Source: Clostridiales bacterium (GTDB lineage: Bacteria > Bacillota > Clostridia > Oscillospirales > Oscillospiraceae). From it: 34,704 bases of DNA. Below are positions 6,317-14,010 of the stretch, piece by piece. A program made the translations under genes and the position numbers. The stretch is taken from NCBI GenBank assembly GCA_021205725.1, contig JAJPWY010000012.1, positions 1 through 34,704 on the forward strand, in the 5' to 3' direction. The notes beneath the pieces are model-generated. The model was not told the origin of the DNA and did not search any database. It saw nothing but the letters and a program-made list of their open reading frames with translations. The number at the start of each line of letters is the position of its first letter. Within the stretch, counting starts at the first letter, position 1.

Positions 6317-6391
6317 TTACATATATGTAAGGCTATAATACTTTACACATATTAAAATGTGTAAAGAATAACAGCTTTACACATATTAAAA
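6317..6391. repeat. AT-rich cluster of palindromes and a 17-bp direct repeat
   Basis: TTACATATATGTAA (6317-6330) is a perfect 14-bp palindrome. CTTTACACAT-ATTAAA-ATGTGTAAAG (6341-6366) is a perfect 10-bp inverted repeat with a 6-base centre. CTTTACACATATTAAAA recurs as a direct repeat at 6341-6357 and 6375-6391, spaced 34 bases apart. A TATAAT (6334-6339) lies between the first two palindromes. The composition contrasts sharply with the GC-rich surroundings. A multi-site operator or a recombinase core site are both possible. Confidence 0.6.
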
Positions 6392-6437
6392 AGTGCCTGT
6401 TTCAGACTTATTCAGCGAAATTTCCAACTGTACGAAG

Positions 6438-7175
6438 TCAAAATACGACAAAGGACTGCCATGCAAACCCCATGATCCCGGCAAACTCCACCACGTACCA
6501 GTCCTGGTACTCGTTCCAGACGGTCAGCTCCGCCCCGTCGTAGGCACTTGCCAGAATCTGGGAGGCGGTGCCGGGCCGCTCCCGGATATTCAGACTGCCC
6601 CAGGTCAGACTGACTCTCCCCTGCCGGGCGGGCTGAGGCGCGAGGACGGGAAGACCGAAATATGCTGCCACGCTGCCGCTGACATTCTGAGCGATCTCCC
6701 CGGTGTGGGTCTGGAGCCAGACGGCGTCCCGGGTGTTATCATGATAGGCCAGCTCCATGAGAACGGCGGGGGCACGCACCTTCGCCACCTCGCCGATGGT
6801 GGTGGTGGGCTCCGCACTCACCAGGTCCGGGTCGGGATAGATCTCCCACAGCCCCGCCGCCGCCAGCTCCGCAAAGCGTTTCCCCTTTATGGAGCCGGGA
6901 TAGTAGTAGACAACAGAGCCCTGTAACGTGCCGGACAGGAACTCCGGGGCGGCGTTGGAGTGGAGGGCCAGATGCAGGTCATAATTCCCCTCGTTGGAGG
7001 CTTGGATACACTGGGCGGCGGTCATGTCCGTCCGGTTCCGGGTGACGGTGACACCACTGGCCCGGAGATACGGCTCCATCTGGTCAGCGATGAGGTTCAT
7101 ATACTGTTCCTCATTGCCGCCGGTGACATAGGGGTTGAACTCCTGGGTGGAGGGAGAGAGATAGAGCAGCGACAT
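6438..7175 (-). CDS. N-acetylmuramoyl-L-alanine amidase with C-terminal SH3 domain
   Basis: This 245-residue enzyme should cleave the bond between N-acetylmuramic acid and L-alanine in peptidoglycan. Residues 1 to about 175 form an Amidase_3 zinc hydrolase in which the family opening LYLSPSTQEFNPY is followed by the metal-ligand regions NEEQYM, LALHSNAAP and the catalytic Glu in LMELAYHDN. Residues about 185-245 are a bacterial SH3 domain (GSLNIRERPGTASQIL...DWYVVEF). The usual leading zinc His is not obvious in the first segment. There is no signal peptide, so export or release by lysis is unexplained; sporulation lytic enzymes such as CwlC also lack one. The start at 7175 has an AAGGAGG site. 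Confidence 0.8.
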   Translation of the reverse strand: MSLLYLSPSTQEFNPYVTGGNEEQYMNLIADQMEPYLRASGVTVTRNRTDMTAAQCIQASNEGNYDLHLALHSNAAPEFLSGTLQGSVVYYYPGSIKGKRFAELAAAGLWEIYPDPDLVSAEPTTTIGEVAKVRAPAVLMELAYHDNTRDAVWLQTHTGEIAQNVSGSVAAYFGLPVLAPQPARQGRVSLTWGSLNIRERPGTASQILASAYDGAELTVWNEYQDWYVVEFAGIMGFAWQSFVVF

Positions 7176-7344
7176 GGAAGGGCCTCCTTACGGCGTTGAT
7201 AGGCCATCCTATGCGGAAAAACAGTCTCCGGATACAAATTTTTTTGAAAAAGGCAGTTTTGATGCAGCGATTTCCGGGTCCCATGCGTATGATAAACAGA
7301 GAATACACAAGGCTGACAAAACAGAACAGAGAGGAGCAATGAAT

Positions 7345-8343
7345 ATGAAACGGATGAAGTGGCTTGCGGCGGCAATGGCCCTGCTGCTGGCACTGGGGCT
7401 GGTCTCCTGCGGCAGCGTATCAAACATATCGGCGGACAGCTCGTCGGCGGAGAAAACATCGGTCACAAGTGCGGCGGCGGATACGGTGGAGTACGGATAC
7501 AGCGAGGCGTACGATGTGGCCGAGACAGAGGAGTCGGACACAGCCGAGAGCACCGAGAGTCTGGCGGACAGCTACGACCCCAGTCAGGTAAAGCTGATTT
7601 ACACCGCCTGGGTGGACGTGGAGGTGCTGGACTTCGATGCTGCCGTGAGCGGGCTGGAGGCTCTGGTGGACGAGTTGGGCGGCTACTGTGAGTCCTCCTA
7701 TCTGAGCAACTACAGCAGCGGTCGATACGCCTCCTACACCGTCCGGGTGCCACAGGAGCAGTACCGGGCTTTCCTGGACGCCTGGTCGGAATCGGACAAC
7801 TGCCACCTGCTCAGCCGGGAGGAGGACGTGGACGACGTGGGGACGGAGTACTTCGACTTGGAGACCCGTCTGAACACCCTGAATACCAAGATGGAGCGGC
7901 TCCAGGCCCTTCTGGCACAGGCGGAGGAGATGGCGGACATCATCGCCATCGAAAGCGAGATCAGCGACACGGAGTATGAGATCGAGTACTACACCTCTCA
8001 GTTGAACCGGTACGACAGCCTGATCAATTACTCTACCGTCTATCTGACCATCGACGAGGTGATCGAGCTGACGGAGGATGAGGAGCAGAGCCTGGGGGCC
8101 AGACTACTGCAAAATCTGCGCTGGGGCGCGGAGAGCTTTGTGGACGGCCTGGAGGAATTCGCCGTGTGGCTGGCCCGGAACCTGATCCAGCTGATCATCA
8201 CGGTCATTGTGGCGGCGGTCTTTGTGGTCATTGTCGTGCGGATGTGCAGGAAGCGGAAACGGACAGGGAAGAGGGCTGAAAATGATCAGACGTCTCCCAC
8301 AAAACCGGAATCGGCAGAGAACGAGACCAAGACAAAAGAGTAA
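7345..8343 (+). CDS. DUF4349 lipoprotein with C-terminal membrane anchor
   Basis: The 332-residue protein begins with a lipoprotein signal (MKRMKWLAAAMALLLALG, then LVSC) and so is probably lipidated and extracellular. An acidic Ser/Thr-rich linker follows up to about residue 85. The DUF4349 domain runs to about residue 240, with TAWVDVEVLDFDAAVSGLE, YTVRVPQEQYRAFLD and a helical hairpin rich in Glu and Leu (DLETRLNTLNTKMERLQAL). A transmembrane helix (LIQLIITVIVAAVFVVIVV) near 275-300 ends in a basic tail. ATG at 7345 gives the better distance from the GAGAGGAG site than ATG at 7339. The function of DUF4349 proteins is not established; they are thought to act at the cell envelope. Confidence 0.8.
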   Translation: MKRMKWLAAAMALLLALGLVSCGSVSNISADSSSAEKTSVTSAAADTVEYGYSEAYDVAETEESDTAESTESLADSYDPSQVKLIYTAWVDVEVLDFDAAVSGLEALVDELGGYCESSYLSNYSSGRYASYTVRVPQEQYRAFLDAWSESDNCHLLSREEDVDDVGTEYFDLETRLNTLNTKMERLQALLAQAEEMADIIAIESEISDTEYEIEYYTSQLNRYDSLINYSTVYLTIDEVIELTEDEEQSLGARLLQNLRWGAESFVDGLEEFAVWLARNLIQLIITVIVAAVFVVIVVRMCRKRKRTGKRAENDQTSPTKPESAENETKTKE

Positions 8344-8350
8344 CAAAAAA

Positions 8351-8378
8351 CGCAGGGGCCTTGGTCCCTGCGCTTTTT
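8351..8378. terminator. Bidirectional terminator
   Basis: CGCAGGG pairs with CCCTGCG (8351-8372) and is flanked by A6 on the left and TTTTT on the right (8374-8378). It serves the convergent DUF4349 and rsmA genes. Confidence 0.8.
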
Positions 8379-8396
8379 GCATACTGTTATCAATGG

Positions 8397-9275
8397 TTAT
8401 ACATTCTGGCTTCCGTTCAGCAGCTCGCCCAGCCGGTTGGACAGCTGGGCAAACTCCTCCAGGCTCAGGGTCTCCCCCCGCACCGAGTCGGAGAAGCCGC
8501 AGCCGGTCAGGGCATCTGCCAGCTCCTCCCGGGACAGCTCTCCCTGGAAGGCGGAGCTCAGCCCATTGAGCAGCTTCTTTCGTCGTTGGGCGAAGGAGGC
8601 CCGGATGGTGCGGAACAGCAGCTCCCGGTCCTGCACCCGGACGGCGGGCTCCGGCAGCACCTCCATGCGGACCACGGCAGAGGTCACCTTGGGAGCGGGA
8701 AGAAAGCACTCCGGCGGCACCTCCAGGACGATGGAGCAGTCGGCGTAATACTGACAGAGCAGGGTGAATGCCCCATAGTCTCCCGTCCCCGGCCGGGCGC
8801 AGATGCGCCGGGCCATCTCCCGCTGCACCAGAACGGTGACAGAGCGGAACAGACCGCTCTCCAGCAGACGGGTCAGTACCGGGGTGGTGATGTTGTAGGG
8901 CAGATTGGCGCAGACCAGAGGGGTCAGCCCATCAAACCGCTCCCGGACCAGGGCCTCCAGCTCCAGCTTCATGATGTCCCCGGGGACGACCTCTGTATTC
9001 GGATAGGGGGAGAGCGTCTCCTTCAAAATGGGCAGCAGGGACTTGTCCAGCTCCACCGAGACCACTCTGCCTGCCTGCTGGGCCAGGTGGACGGTGAGAG
9101 AGCCGATGCCCGGCCCGATCTCCAGCACGCCGCAGGAGCGGTCCGCCCCGGAGGCAGCGGCGATTTCCCGGGGAATTTCCGGGGCGATGAGAAAGTTCTG
9201 CCCCATGGATTTGGAGAAGTGAAAGCCGTAGCGGGCCAGCAGCGCCCGGAGCTGACGCTCGTCACAGAGTTCCAT
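8397..9275 (-). CDS. rsmA: 16S rRNA (A1518/A1519) dimethyladenosine transferase
   Basis: RsmA (KsgA) dimethylates two adjacent adenosines in the 3' terminal hairpin of 16S rRNA during 30S maturation, using S-adenosylmethionine. The 292-residue protein shows the family opening SMGQNFLIAPEIPREI, SAM-binding motif I VLEIGPGIGSLT at about residues 50-61, the acidic end of strand 2 (VSVELDK) and the catalytic motif NLPYNI. FLPAPKVTSAVVRM and a helical C-terminal domain (FAQRRKKLLNGL) complete the family signature. It lies downstream of a YabE-like gene as in many Firmicutes, but the rnmV gene usually found between them is absent. A terminator separates the two genes here. Confidence 0.95.
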   Translation of the reverse strand: MELCDERQLRALLARYGFHFSKSMGQNFLIAPEIPREIAAASGADRSCGVLEIGPGIGSLTVHLAQQAGRVVSVELDKSLLPILKETLSPYPNTEVVPGDIMKLELEALVRERFDGLTPLVCANLPYNITTPVLTRLLESGLFRSVTVLVQREMARRICARPGTGDYGAFTLLCQYYADCSIVLEVPPECFLPAPKVTSAVVRMEVLPEPAVRVQDRELLFRTIRASFAQRRKKLLNGLSSAFQGELSREELADALTGCGFSDSVRGETLSLEEFAQLSNRLGELLNGSQNV

Positions 9276-9315
9276 CAGAATACCAGCCTTTCGGTCAAAT
9301 CTTGATTACCCCTAC

Positions 9316-9324
9316 ATCATACCA
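9316..9324 (-). promoter_or_regulatory. Extended -10 promoter of rsmA
   Basis: On the minus strand TGGTATGAT (9324-9316) is an extended -10 element about 40 bases before the rsmA ATG. No strong -35 is seen at the standard distance. Confidence 0.4.
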
Positions 9325-9359
9325 GACAACGCGGCAAAAGAAAAGCAACAGAAGACCAA

Positions 9360-9393
9360 AAACCCGGACAGACGCAGGAGCCTGTCCGGGTTT
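9360..9393 (-). terminator. Terminator of the G5/3D gene
   Basis: AAACCCGGACAG (9360-9371) pairs perfectly with CTGTCCGGGTTT (9382-9393). On the minus strand the stem is followed by TTGGTCTTC, and on the plus strand by TGTTTT. It lies 29 bases past the stop of the minus-strand G5/3D gene and separates it from rsmA. Confidence 0.75.
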
Positions 9394-9421
9394 GTTTTGC
9401 CTGAAAAGGGAAGGGGAGGGA

Positions 9422-10513
9422 TTAATCCTCCACTGTGCCGGTGATGACATAGGCGACCACATTCCTGCGCCCAAAGTTGATGCAGGTGGAGCGGGAGGTC
9501 ATGTACAGATCCACGTCGTTGTTGTCGATGGCGCTGCCGCAGTCACCGGCCACAGCGATGCCGTAGACAAAGCTGCCGTCGGCGGACATGATGAACATCT
9601 GGGTGCCGTAGGGGATGTAGTCGGGATCGACTGCGACTACGCCCACCCGGGCCAGACGACCGGTGGAGCAAACAGCGCCGGAACGGGCGGTGTAGGCGGT
9701 GGCGTTCAGCGTCAGCGTGCCAGAGAAGGTGTAGGTGTCGCCCTTGGAGGTGGTGAAGGTGCCCGCCTCGTCGTCGATGTTGGTGATGTACTCGCTGGAG
9801 GTGCTGTATCCGGTGGGCTTTTCAAAATTGACCTTGGTGCCGTAGGAGACCACCTCATCCACCGGATCGGTGACAGTGGTGGCAACCTGCTCATAGACCG
9901 TCTCCTGACCGTCCAGCTCGATCACCCGGTAGGTGACATTGGTGCTGCCCTCGACGCCCTCGGTGGTGACCGCCTCGGTGCCCCGCTCCATCTCCGGGTC
10001 AGCCTGACGAGTAGAGGAGTAGGCGATGGGAGTGCTCTCGGTGACATAGCTGACGTTGGCCCGGGTGACCTCGATGAAATCAATATCGCTGTCCAGAGCG
10101 GTGTCCGGATCGACGGAGACCTGGTCGTATTCGCCCAGTTGGATGTTTAGATGCTCCAGTACGTCGGATACGGTGTCGTGGATTTCGGCGAGAGTGGAGG
10201 TGGTGACGCCGTCACACACGACGGTCACATACTGTCTCCGGGTGATGGACAGGCTGACCACATCGTCGTTGGACGACGCCTCCAGCACATCCAGGTCGGA
10301 GTAGGCGACTCCGGCCTCGTCCAGCACGTCGGTAAGCTCTGATGCGTCAGAGGAGATGATATACTGCTCATCCCCGTCGTTGATCTCGTATGTAGTGGCG
10401 GTGGCGGGGATATTACACAGCAACAGGACGGCCAGCACAGTGAGGGCAAACACCCCGATGTGGGCAGCGGCCTTTGAGCGGAGTAAACATAATGCAAAAT
10501 TGCGCTTTGTCAT
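9422..10513 (-). CDS. YabE-like cell-wall protein with DUF348, G5 and 3D domains
   Basis: This 363-residue exported protein starts with a basic N-terminus and a hydrophobic segment (IGVFALTVLAVLLLCNIPA), a signal or membrane anchor. DUF348-type modules follow (about residues 45-160), then a G5 domain (about 180-250, VTYRVIELDGQETVYEQV) that typically binds cell-wall glycans. The C-terminal 3D domain (about 270-360) has LNATAYTA, VAVDPDYIPYGTQMFI, DCGSAI and VDLYM, with the conserved aspartates of the lytic transglycosylase-like fold of RpfB/YabE/MltA. The frame is open upstream to 10585, but ATG at 10513 follows AAGGAGG at ideal spacing. Its role is probably peptidoglycan remodelling in growth or resuscitation. 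The placement beside rsmA matches the B. subtilis yabE context. Confidence 0.85.
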   Translation of the reverse strand: MTKRNFALCLLRSKAAAHIGVFALTVLAVLLLCNIPATATTYEINDGDEQYIISSDASELTDVLDEAGVAYSDLDVLEASSNDDVVSLSITRRQYVTVVCDGVTTSTLAEIHDTVSDVLEHLNIQLGEYDQVSVDPDTALDSDIDFIEVTRANVSYVTESTPIAYSSTRQADPEMERGTEAVTTEGVEGSTNVTYRVIELDGQETVYEQVATTVTDPVDEVVSYGTKVNFEKPTGYSTSSEYITNIDDEAGTFTTSKGDTYTFSGTLTLNATAYTARSGAVCSTGRLARVGVVAVDPDYIPYGTQMFIMSADGSFVYGIAVAGDCGSAIDNNDVDLYMTSRSTCINFGRRNVVAYVITGTVED

Positions 10514-10599
10514 AGGTGCCTCCTTGGGGAGAAACAGGGAAAGGGGAGGGATATAGTCGAAGCGTGCTGTAATTTTTGTTACCACGATTGACTACGGAA

Positions 10600-10628
10600 A
10601 GTATACACCTAAAACAAGCGTTTGTCAA
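10600..10628 (-). promoter_or_regulatory. Sigma-A promoter of the G5/3D gene
   Basis: On the minus strand: TTGACA (10628-10623), 17-base spacer, TATACT (10605-10600). The leader to the ATG is about 80 bases. The 297-bp gap from 10514 to 10810 otherwise shows only AT-rich sequence without a recognisable gene. Confidence 0.7.
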
Positions 10629-10810
10629 CGAAAAGTTTGAAAAAATAACAGTTATGGTAAACTAACGAACTTAGAGAGGAAAAAATAAGCAGAAGTCCGG
10701 CGAAGATGGGCGAAAAGAATACAAAAGAAGTAACAAAGAGTTACAAATGAATGTGAATGAATAGAGATGAAAGCGTGTGAGCGTACGGGAGAGGCCAGAA
10801 AATGAGATCG

Positions 10811-12214
10811 TCAAAACGCCCAGACGGATGCAAGAAGATGAAAGGAATCCTGCAAAGCGACTTCGTTCAGCTTTCCATATCCCATAACGTAGGTGGGAAA
10901 GCCAGAGTGGGTTGGTTCACATAAGTAATAGGCGTCCAGAGGGTAGAGCCGAACGCCGCTTTCGGCGGCCAGACGGGTCAGCTCGTTCTGGGGTCGGTCG
11001 GTCTGAACCTGCATCAGCTGATGCAGTCCGGATTCACCCCCGGAAAAGGTACAGACAGACTCCAGCCCCTCATGACGAACAGCCTGCACCATAGCGGCAC
11101 GGCGCTGCTGATAGCGGTTCCGTGTCCGGGCAATGTGGCGATCCATGTGTCCACGTTCCATGAACAGCGCCAGGGTGTACTGCTCAAAGGAGGGGACAGT
11201 GGAGGAGTAGAAGAGCAGCTCCCGGCGATACCGCTCCAGCAGCCGGGGCGGCAGCACCATATAGCTGATACGCAGGGAGGGGGCCAGGCTCTTGGCAAAG
11301 GTATTCAGATAGATGACCCGCCCGGAGCGATCCATTCCCTGAAGAGCGGGGATGGGGCGGCCGGAGAAGCGGAACTCACTGTCGTAGTCGTCCTCGATGA
11401 TATATCGCTCATCTCCCTGGTCGGCCCATTGGAGCAGCTCTGCCCGTCGGGAGACGGGCATGACGATGCCCAGAGGAAAGTGGTGGGACGGGGTCACATG
11501 AACCACTCTCGCCCCGCTGGACTCCAGCCGATCGACCATCAACCCCTGACCGTCCAGAGGGATGGGGCGCACCTCTGCGCCGCTGGCGTGAAAAATGCGG
11601 GCGATCTTGCCGTATCCCGGATCCTCTACGGCGTAGCCTCCCTGTGCGCCCAGGAGCTGCACCAGCAGAGCGGTGAGAAATTCCGACCCGGCGCCCACAA
11701 TGATCTGCTCGGGAGAGACCTGGATGCCCCGGAATTGGTAGAGATGCCGGACGATGGCCTGGCGCAGTTCAGGGACGCCCTGAGGATGGGCGGCGGAGAG
11801 CAGGGCCTGATCCCGGCTGGACAGCACCTCCCGGCTCAGCCTGGCCCAGGTGGAAAAGGGAAAGCTGGAGGCGTCTCCTCCGGAGGTGGCAAAGTCGTAC
11901 CGGCAGGACGGGGGCGTCTGGGAGATGGGAGGCGGTTCCGGCGGAGAGACGGGAGCGGTTCCGGGACGGGGAAGCACCGGCAGCACATAGAACCCGCTAC
12001 GATCCCGGCTCTGGAGATAGCCCTCGGCCACCAGCTGACTGTAGGCTCCCTCCACTGTTACCACGCTGACGCTCAGCGCCTTGGACAGCTGGCGCTTGGA
12101 GGGCAGCTTTTCCCCGGAGGCCAGGCGACCGGACAGAATCTCCTCCCGGATGTATTGATAGAGCTGCTGATAGAGCGGTTCACTGCCGCTGGGGACAAAG
12201 GAGAGAGAGAGCAT
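10811..12214 (-). CDS. MocR/PdxR-type regulator (GntR helix-turn-helix plus aminotransferase-like domain)
   Basis: This 467-residue protein joins an N-terminal GntR winged helix (residues 1 to about 75: PLYQQLYQYIREEILSGRL, LPSKRQLSKALSVSVVTVEG) to a fold-type I aminotransferase domain (about 110-465). The PLP-binding lysine is in NTFAKSLAPSLRISYMVLP, and the domain also shows the aspartate region EDDYDSEFRF. Family members sense PLP or an amino acid and regulate vitamin B6, GABA, taurine or D-alanine genes; the target is not evident because neither neighbour belongs to such a pathway. ATG at 12214 was chosen over the upstream open frame because the family N-terminus starts there and AAGGTCAGG precedes it. 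Confidence 0.88.
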   Translation of the reverse strand: MLSLSFVPSGSEPLYQQLYQYIREEILSGRLASGEKLPSKRQLSKALSVSVVTVEGAYSQLVAEGYLQSRDRSGFYVLPVLPRPGTAPVSPPEPPPISQTPPSCRYDFATSGGDASSFPFSTWARLSREVLSSRDQALLSAAHPQGVPELRQAIVRHLYQFRGIQVSPEQIIVGAGSEFLTALLVQLLGAQGGYAVEDPGYGKIARIFHASGAEVRPIPLDGQGLMVDRLESSGARVVHVTPSHHFPLGIVMPVSRRAELLQWADQGDERYIIEDDYDSEFRFSGRPIPALQGMDRSGRVIYLNTFAKSLAPSLRISYMVLPPRLLERYRRELLFYSSTVPSFEQYTLALFMERGHMDRHIARTRNRYQQRRAAMVQAVRHEGLESVCTFSGGESGLHQLMQVQTDRPQNELTRLAAESGVRLYPLDAYYLCEPTHSGFPTYVMGYGKLNEVALQDSFHLLASVWAF

Positions 12215-12286
12215 AACACACCTGACCTTATCAAAATGAGAAAAACGGGACGAATCAATCGGGCCAGAGCTGGGACGATTGCAGAC

Positions 12287-12315
12287 AGTATAGCCATGTA
12301 GGGCAGAATTGTCAA
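12287..12315 (-). promoter_or_regulatory. Sigma-A promoter of the MocR gene
   Basis: On the minus strand: TTGACA (12315-12310), 17-base spacer, TATACT (12292-12287), near consensus. It lies back to back with the sigma-E promoter of spoIIIA. Confidence 0.7.
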
Positions 12316-12319
12316 GTGA

Positions 12320-12348
12320 GCATATCCGGAAAGCGTCCCTCATACAAT
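12320..12348 (+). promoter_or_regulatory. Sigma-E (mother-cell) promoter of spoIIIA
   Basis: GCATATC (12320-12326), 14 bases, then CATACAAT (12341-12348). The -10 matches the sigma-E consensus (CATACAnT) and the -35 resembles its ATATT-type element at the right spacing. The predicted start lies about 20 bases before the spoIIIAA ATG. In B. subtilis the spoIIIA operon is transcribed by sigma-E. Confidence 0.75.
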
Positions 12349-12373
12349 GCCCCATGACAAGGGAGGGGTGGAC

Positions 12374-13288
12374 ATGGAGCGTCTGGAAGCGGTGCGGACG
12401 GCGGTCTCCGTCCTGCCGTCAGGCCTGCGTCGGGTGCTGCTGGCCCGGCAGCCCGGGGAGCAGAGCGGCTGGGAGGAGATTCGTCTCCGGGCGGGACGGG
12501 GCCTCTCCTGCACGGATGGGACAGGCCTGGAACATCCTGTCCTGGAACAGGGCAGACCGATTCTGATCACCCAGGAGCATCTGCGACAGACGGTGGAGCT
12601 GGCTACCCACGCCTCTCTCCAGGGCCTGGAGGGAAAGCTGGCAGCGGGCTTCCTCCCTCTGGAGGGCGGGCACCGGCTGGGCCTGTGCGGAACGGCGTCC
12701 CTCCGGGATGGGCGTATCTGCGCCTTTCGCAGCCTGTCCTCGGTGAACCTCCGCATTGCCTGCCCGGTGCCGGGCGTCGGAACGCCTCTGATCCCTCAGC
12801 TGATGGAGGGAGGACGGTTTTGCAGCACCCTTATCCTGGCCCCGCCGGGGGAGGGCAAGACCACCCTCCTGCGAGACCTGATCCGGCTGCTGGGCTGTGC
12901 CGGTATCCGGGTGGGGCTGGCAGATGAGCGGGGAGAGGTGGCCGCTCTCCGGGACGGGATCCCTCAGCTGGACGTGGGGCCGCTGGCAGACGTGGCGGAC
13001 GGCTGCTCCAAGGGGGACGGACTGCTGCTCCTGCTCCGATCCATGGCGCCCCAGGTGTTGGCGGTGGACGAGATCACCCACCCCGCTGACGCCGAAGCCC
13101 TGTGTCAGGGGGCCAACTGCGGTGCGGCGGTGCTGGCCACCGCCCACGGGAGCGGACGGGAGGAGCTGGAGCGGCGTTCTGTACTGGCACCCCTGTTGGA
13201 GCAGCGGGTGTTCCGATACCTGGTGACCATCCGGCGGCGGGACGGAGTCCGACAGTACCGGGTGGAGCCCATGCCATGCTCCGGCTGA
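12374..13288 (+). CDS. spoIIIAA: Stage III sporulation protein AA, channel ATPase
   Basis: SpoIIIAA is the cytoplasmic ATPase of the SpoIIIA-SpoIIQ channel that links mother cell and forespore after engulfment; it resembles secretion ATPases of type II/IV systems. The 304-residue protein has Walker A (APPGEGKTTLLRD) near residues 156-168, the acidic stretch LADERGEVAAL, Walker B-like VLAVDEI, and ATAHG. ATG at 12374 has a GGGAGGGG site at good spacing. Its end overlaps spoIIIAB by 13 bases. It is first in the operon, directly behind the sigma-E-type promoter. Confidence 0.93.
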   Translation: MERLEAVRTAVSVLPSGLRRVLLARQPGEQSGWEEIRLRAGRGLSCTDGTGLEHPVLEQGRPILITQEHLRQTVELATHASLQGLEGKLAAGFLPLEGGHRLGLCGTASLRDGRICAFRSLSSVNLRIACPVPGVGTPLIPQLMEGGRFCSTLILAPPGEGKTTLLRDLIRLLGCAGIRVGLADERGEVAALRDGIPQLDVGPLADVADGCSKGDGLLLLLRSMAPQVLAVDEITHPADAEALCQGANCGAAVLATAHGSGREELERRSVLAPLLEQRVFRYLVTIRRRDGVRQYRVEPMPCSG

Positions 13289-13785
13289 TCGGAGGGCTGC
13301 TCATTACCGGGGCCTGCCTCTGGACAGGCTGGAGCCGCCAACGGTGGTATCAGAGACGGCGGCGGACACTGTCTCAGATCTGCCACGGCCTGGCCCGGAT
13401 GGAGGCGGAGCTCTCCAACCGGGAGACGGACACCCGGCAGCTGCTGGAGCTGCTGGCGGCGGGGACAGGGGAGATGGCGACCCTGTGCCGCCGGTGCCGG
13501 GCGCTGCTGGAGCATCTGGACGAGCGGCCTCTCTCCGCCCTCTGGCGGGAGGCGGCGGAGCTAAGCCGCCTACCCCTTCGGGAGGAGGAGCTGGCCCTTG
13601 TGGGCCGAGTGGGGGACATTCTGGGCCGCTACGGGGGACAGGCGCAGGCCATGCTTCTGTCCCTTTTGCGGCAGGAGCTGGAGGGCTGTCTGCATGACGC
13701 CCGGGAGGAGGAGCGGCGACAGGGAAGGACTGTCCTTCTCCTGGGGCTGACGGCAGGGGCGACCCTGGCGCTGCTGCTGGCATAG
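13276..13785 (+). CDS. spoIIIAB: Stage III sporulation protein AB
   Basis: This 169-residue membrane protein has an N-terminal hydrophobic segment (LIGGLLITGACLWTGW) and a C-terminal one (TVLLLGLTAGATLALLLA) around a helical, charged centre, as in SpoIIIAB, a GspF-like protein of the feeding-tube complex. ATG at 13276 lies within the 3' end of spoIIIAA. The open frame reaches further upstream, but only as out-of-frame translation of spoIIIAA. Position between AA and AC supports the name. Confidence 0.9.
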   Translation: MLRLIGGLLITGACLWTGWSRQRWYQRRRRTLSQICHGLARMEAELSNRETDTRQLLELLAAGTGEMATLCRRCRALLEHLDERPLSALWREAAELSRLPLREEELALVGRVGDILGRYGGQAQAMLLSLLRQELEGCLHDAREEERRQGRTVLLLGLTAGATLALLLA

Positions 13786-13815
13786 GGATAAGGGATACAT
13801 GAAGGAGAACGTAAG

Positions 13816-14010
13816 ATGGACGTGGATCTAATCTTTCGCATTGCGGCGGTGGGGATACTGGTCTCCGTACTCAACCAGGTTCTCTCCCGCTCGGGGCGGG
13901 AGGAGCAGGCCACCATGGTCACCCTGGCAGGACTGGTGGTGGTGCTGATGATGGTGGTACAGCAGATCAGCGAGCTGTTCCAGCTGGTCAAGGAGCTGTT
14001 TGGCCTGTGA
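13816..14010 (+). CDS. spoIIIAC: Stage III sporulation protein AC
   Basis: This 64-residue protein has two transmembrane helices (about residues 5-22 and 32-50). The conserved SVLNQVLSRSGREEQA loop and the closing ISELFQLVKELF are typical of SpoIIIAC. A GAAGGAG site precedes ATG. The last codons overlap the GTG of spoIIIAD. It forms part of the mother-cell membrane complex. Confidence 0.93.
   Translation: MDVDLIFRIAAVGILVSVLNQVLSRSGREEQATMVTLAGLVVVLMMVVQQISELFQLVKELFGL

Larger units (their letters stand above)
5947..6437. other. 491-bp non-coding stretch
   Basis: I find no convincing gene here; the short open frames on the minus strand lack ribosome-binding sites and any family resemblance. 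The right part of the leftmost 90 bases holds the CYTH-gene promoter. Bases 6040-6305 are strongly purine-biased on the plus strand (runs of GGAGGAGGGGAG, GCAGGAGCAGGAGCAGG, GAAGAGGGGGAGAAGG). Bases 6310-6400 switch abruptly to an AT-rich palindrome cluster, described separately. Confidence 0.6.

Noticed and set aside
6317..6391. CRISPR-like array
   Set aside because: Only two copies of a 17-bp repeat with one short spacer, no leader and no cas genes. The units are palindromic binding-site-like repeats.
10640..10810. Possible small gene or promoter in the AT-rich spacer between the G5/3D and MocR genes
   Set aside because: No frame of useful length with a ribosome-binding site was found, and the TTGAAA/TAAACT pair has a 15-base spacer.
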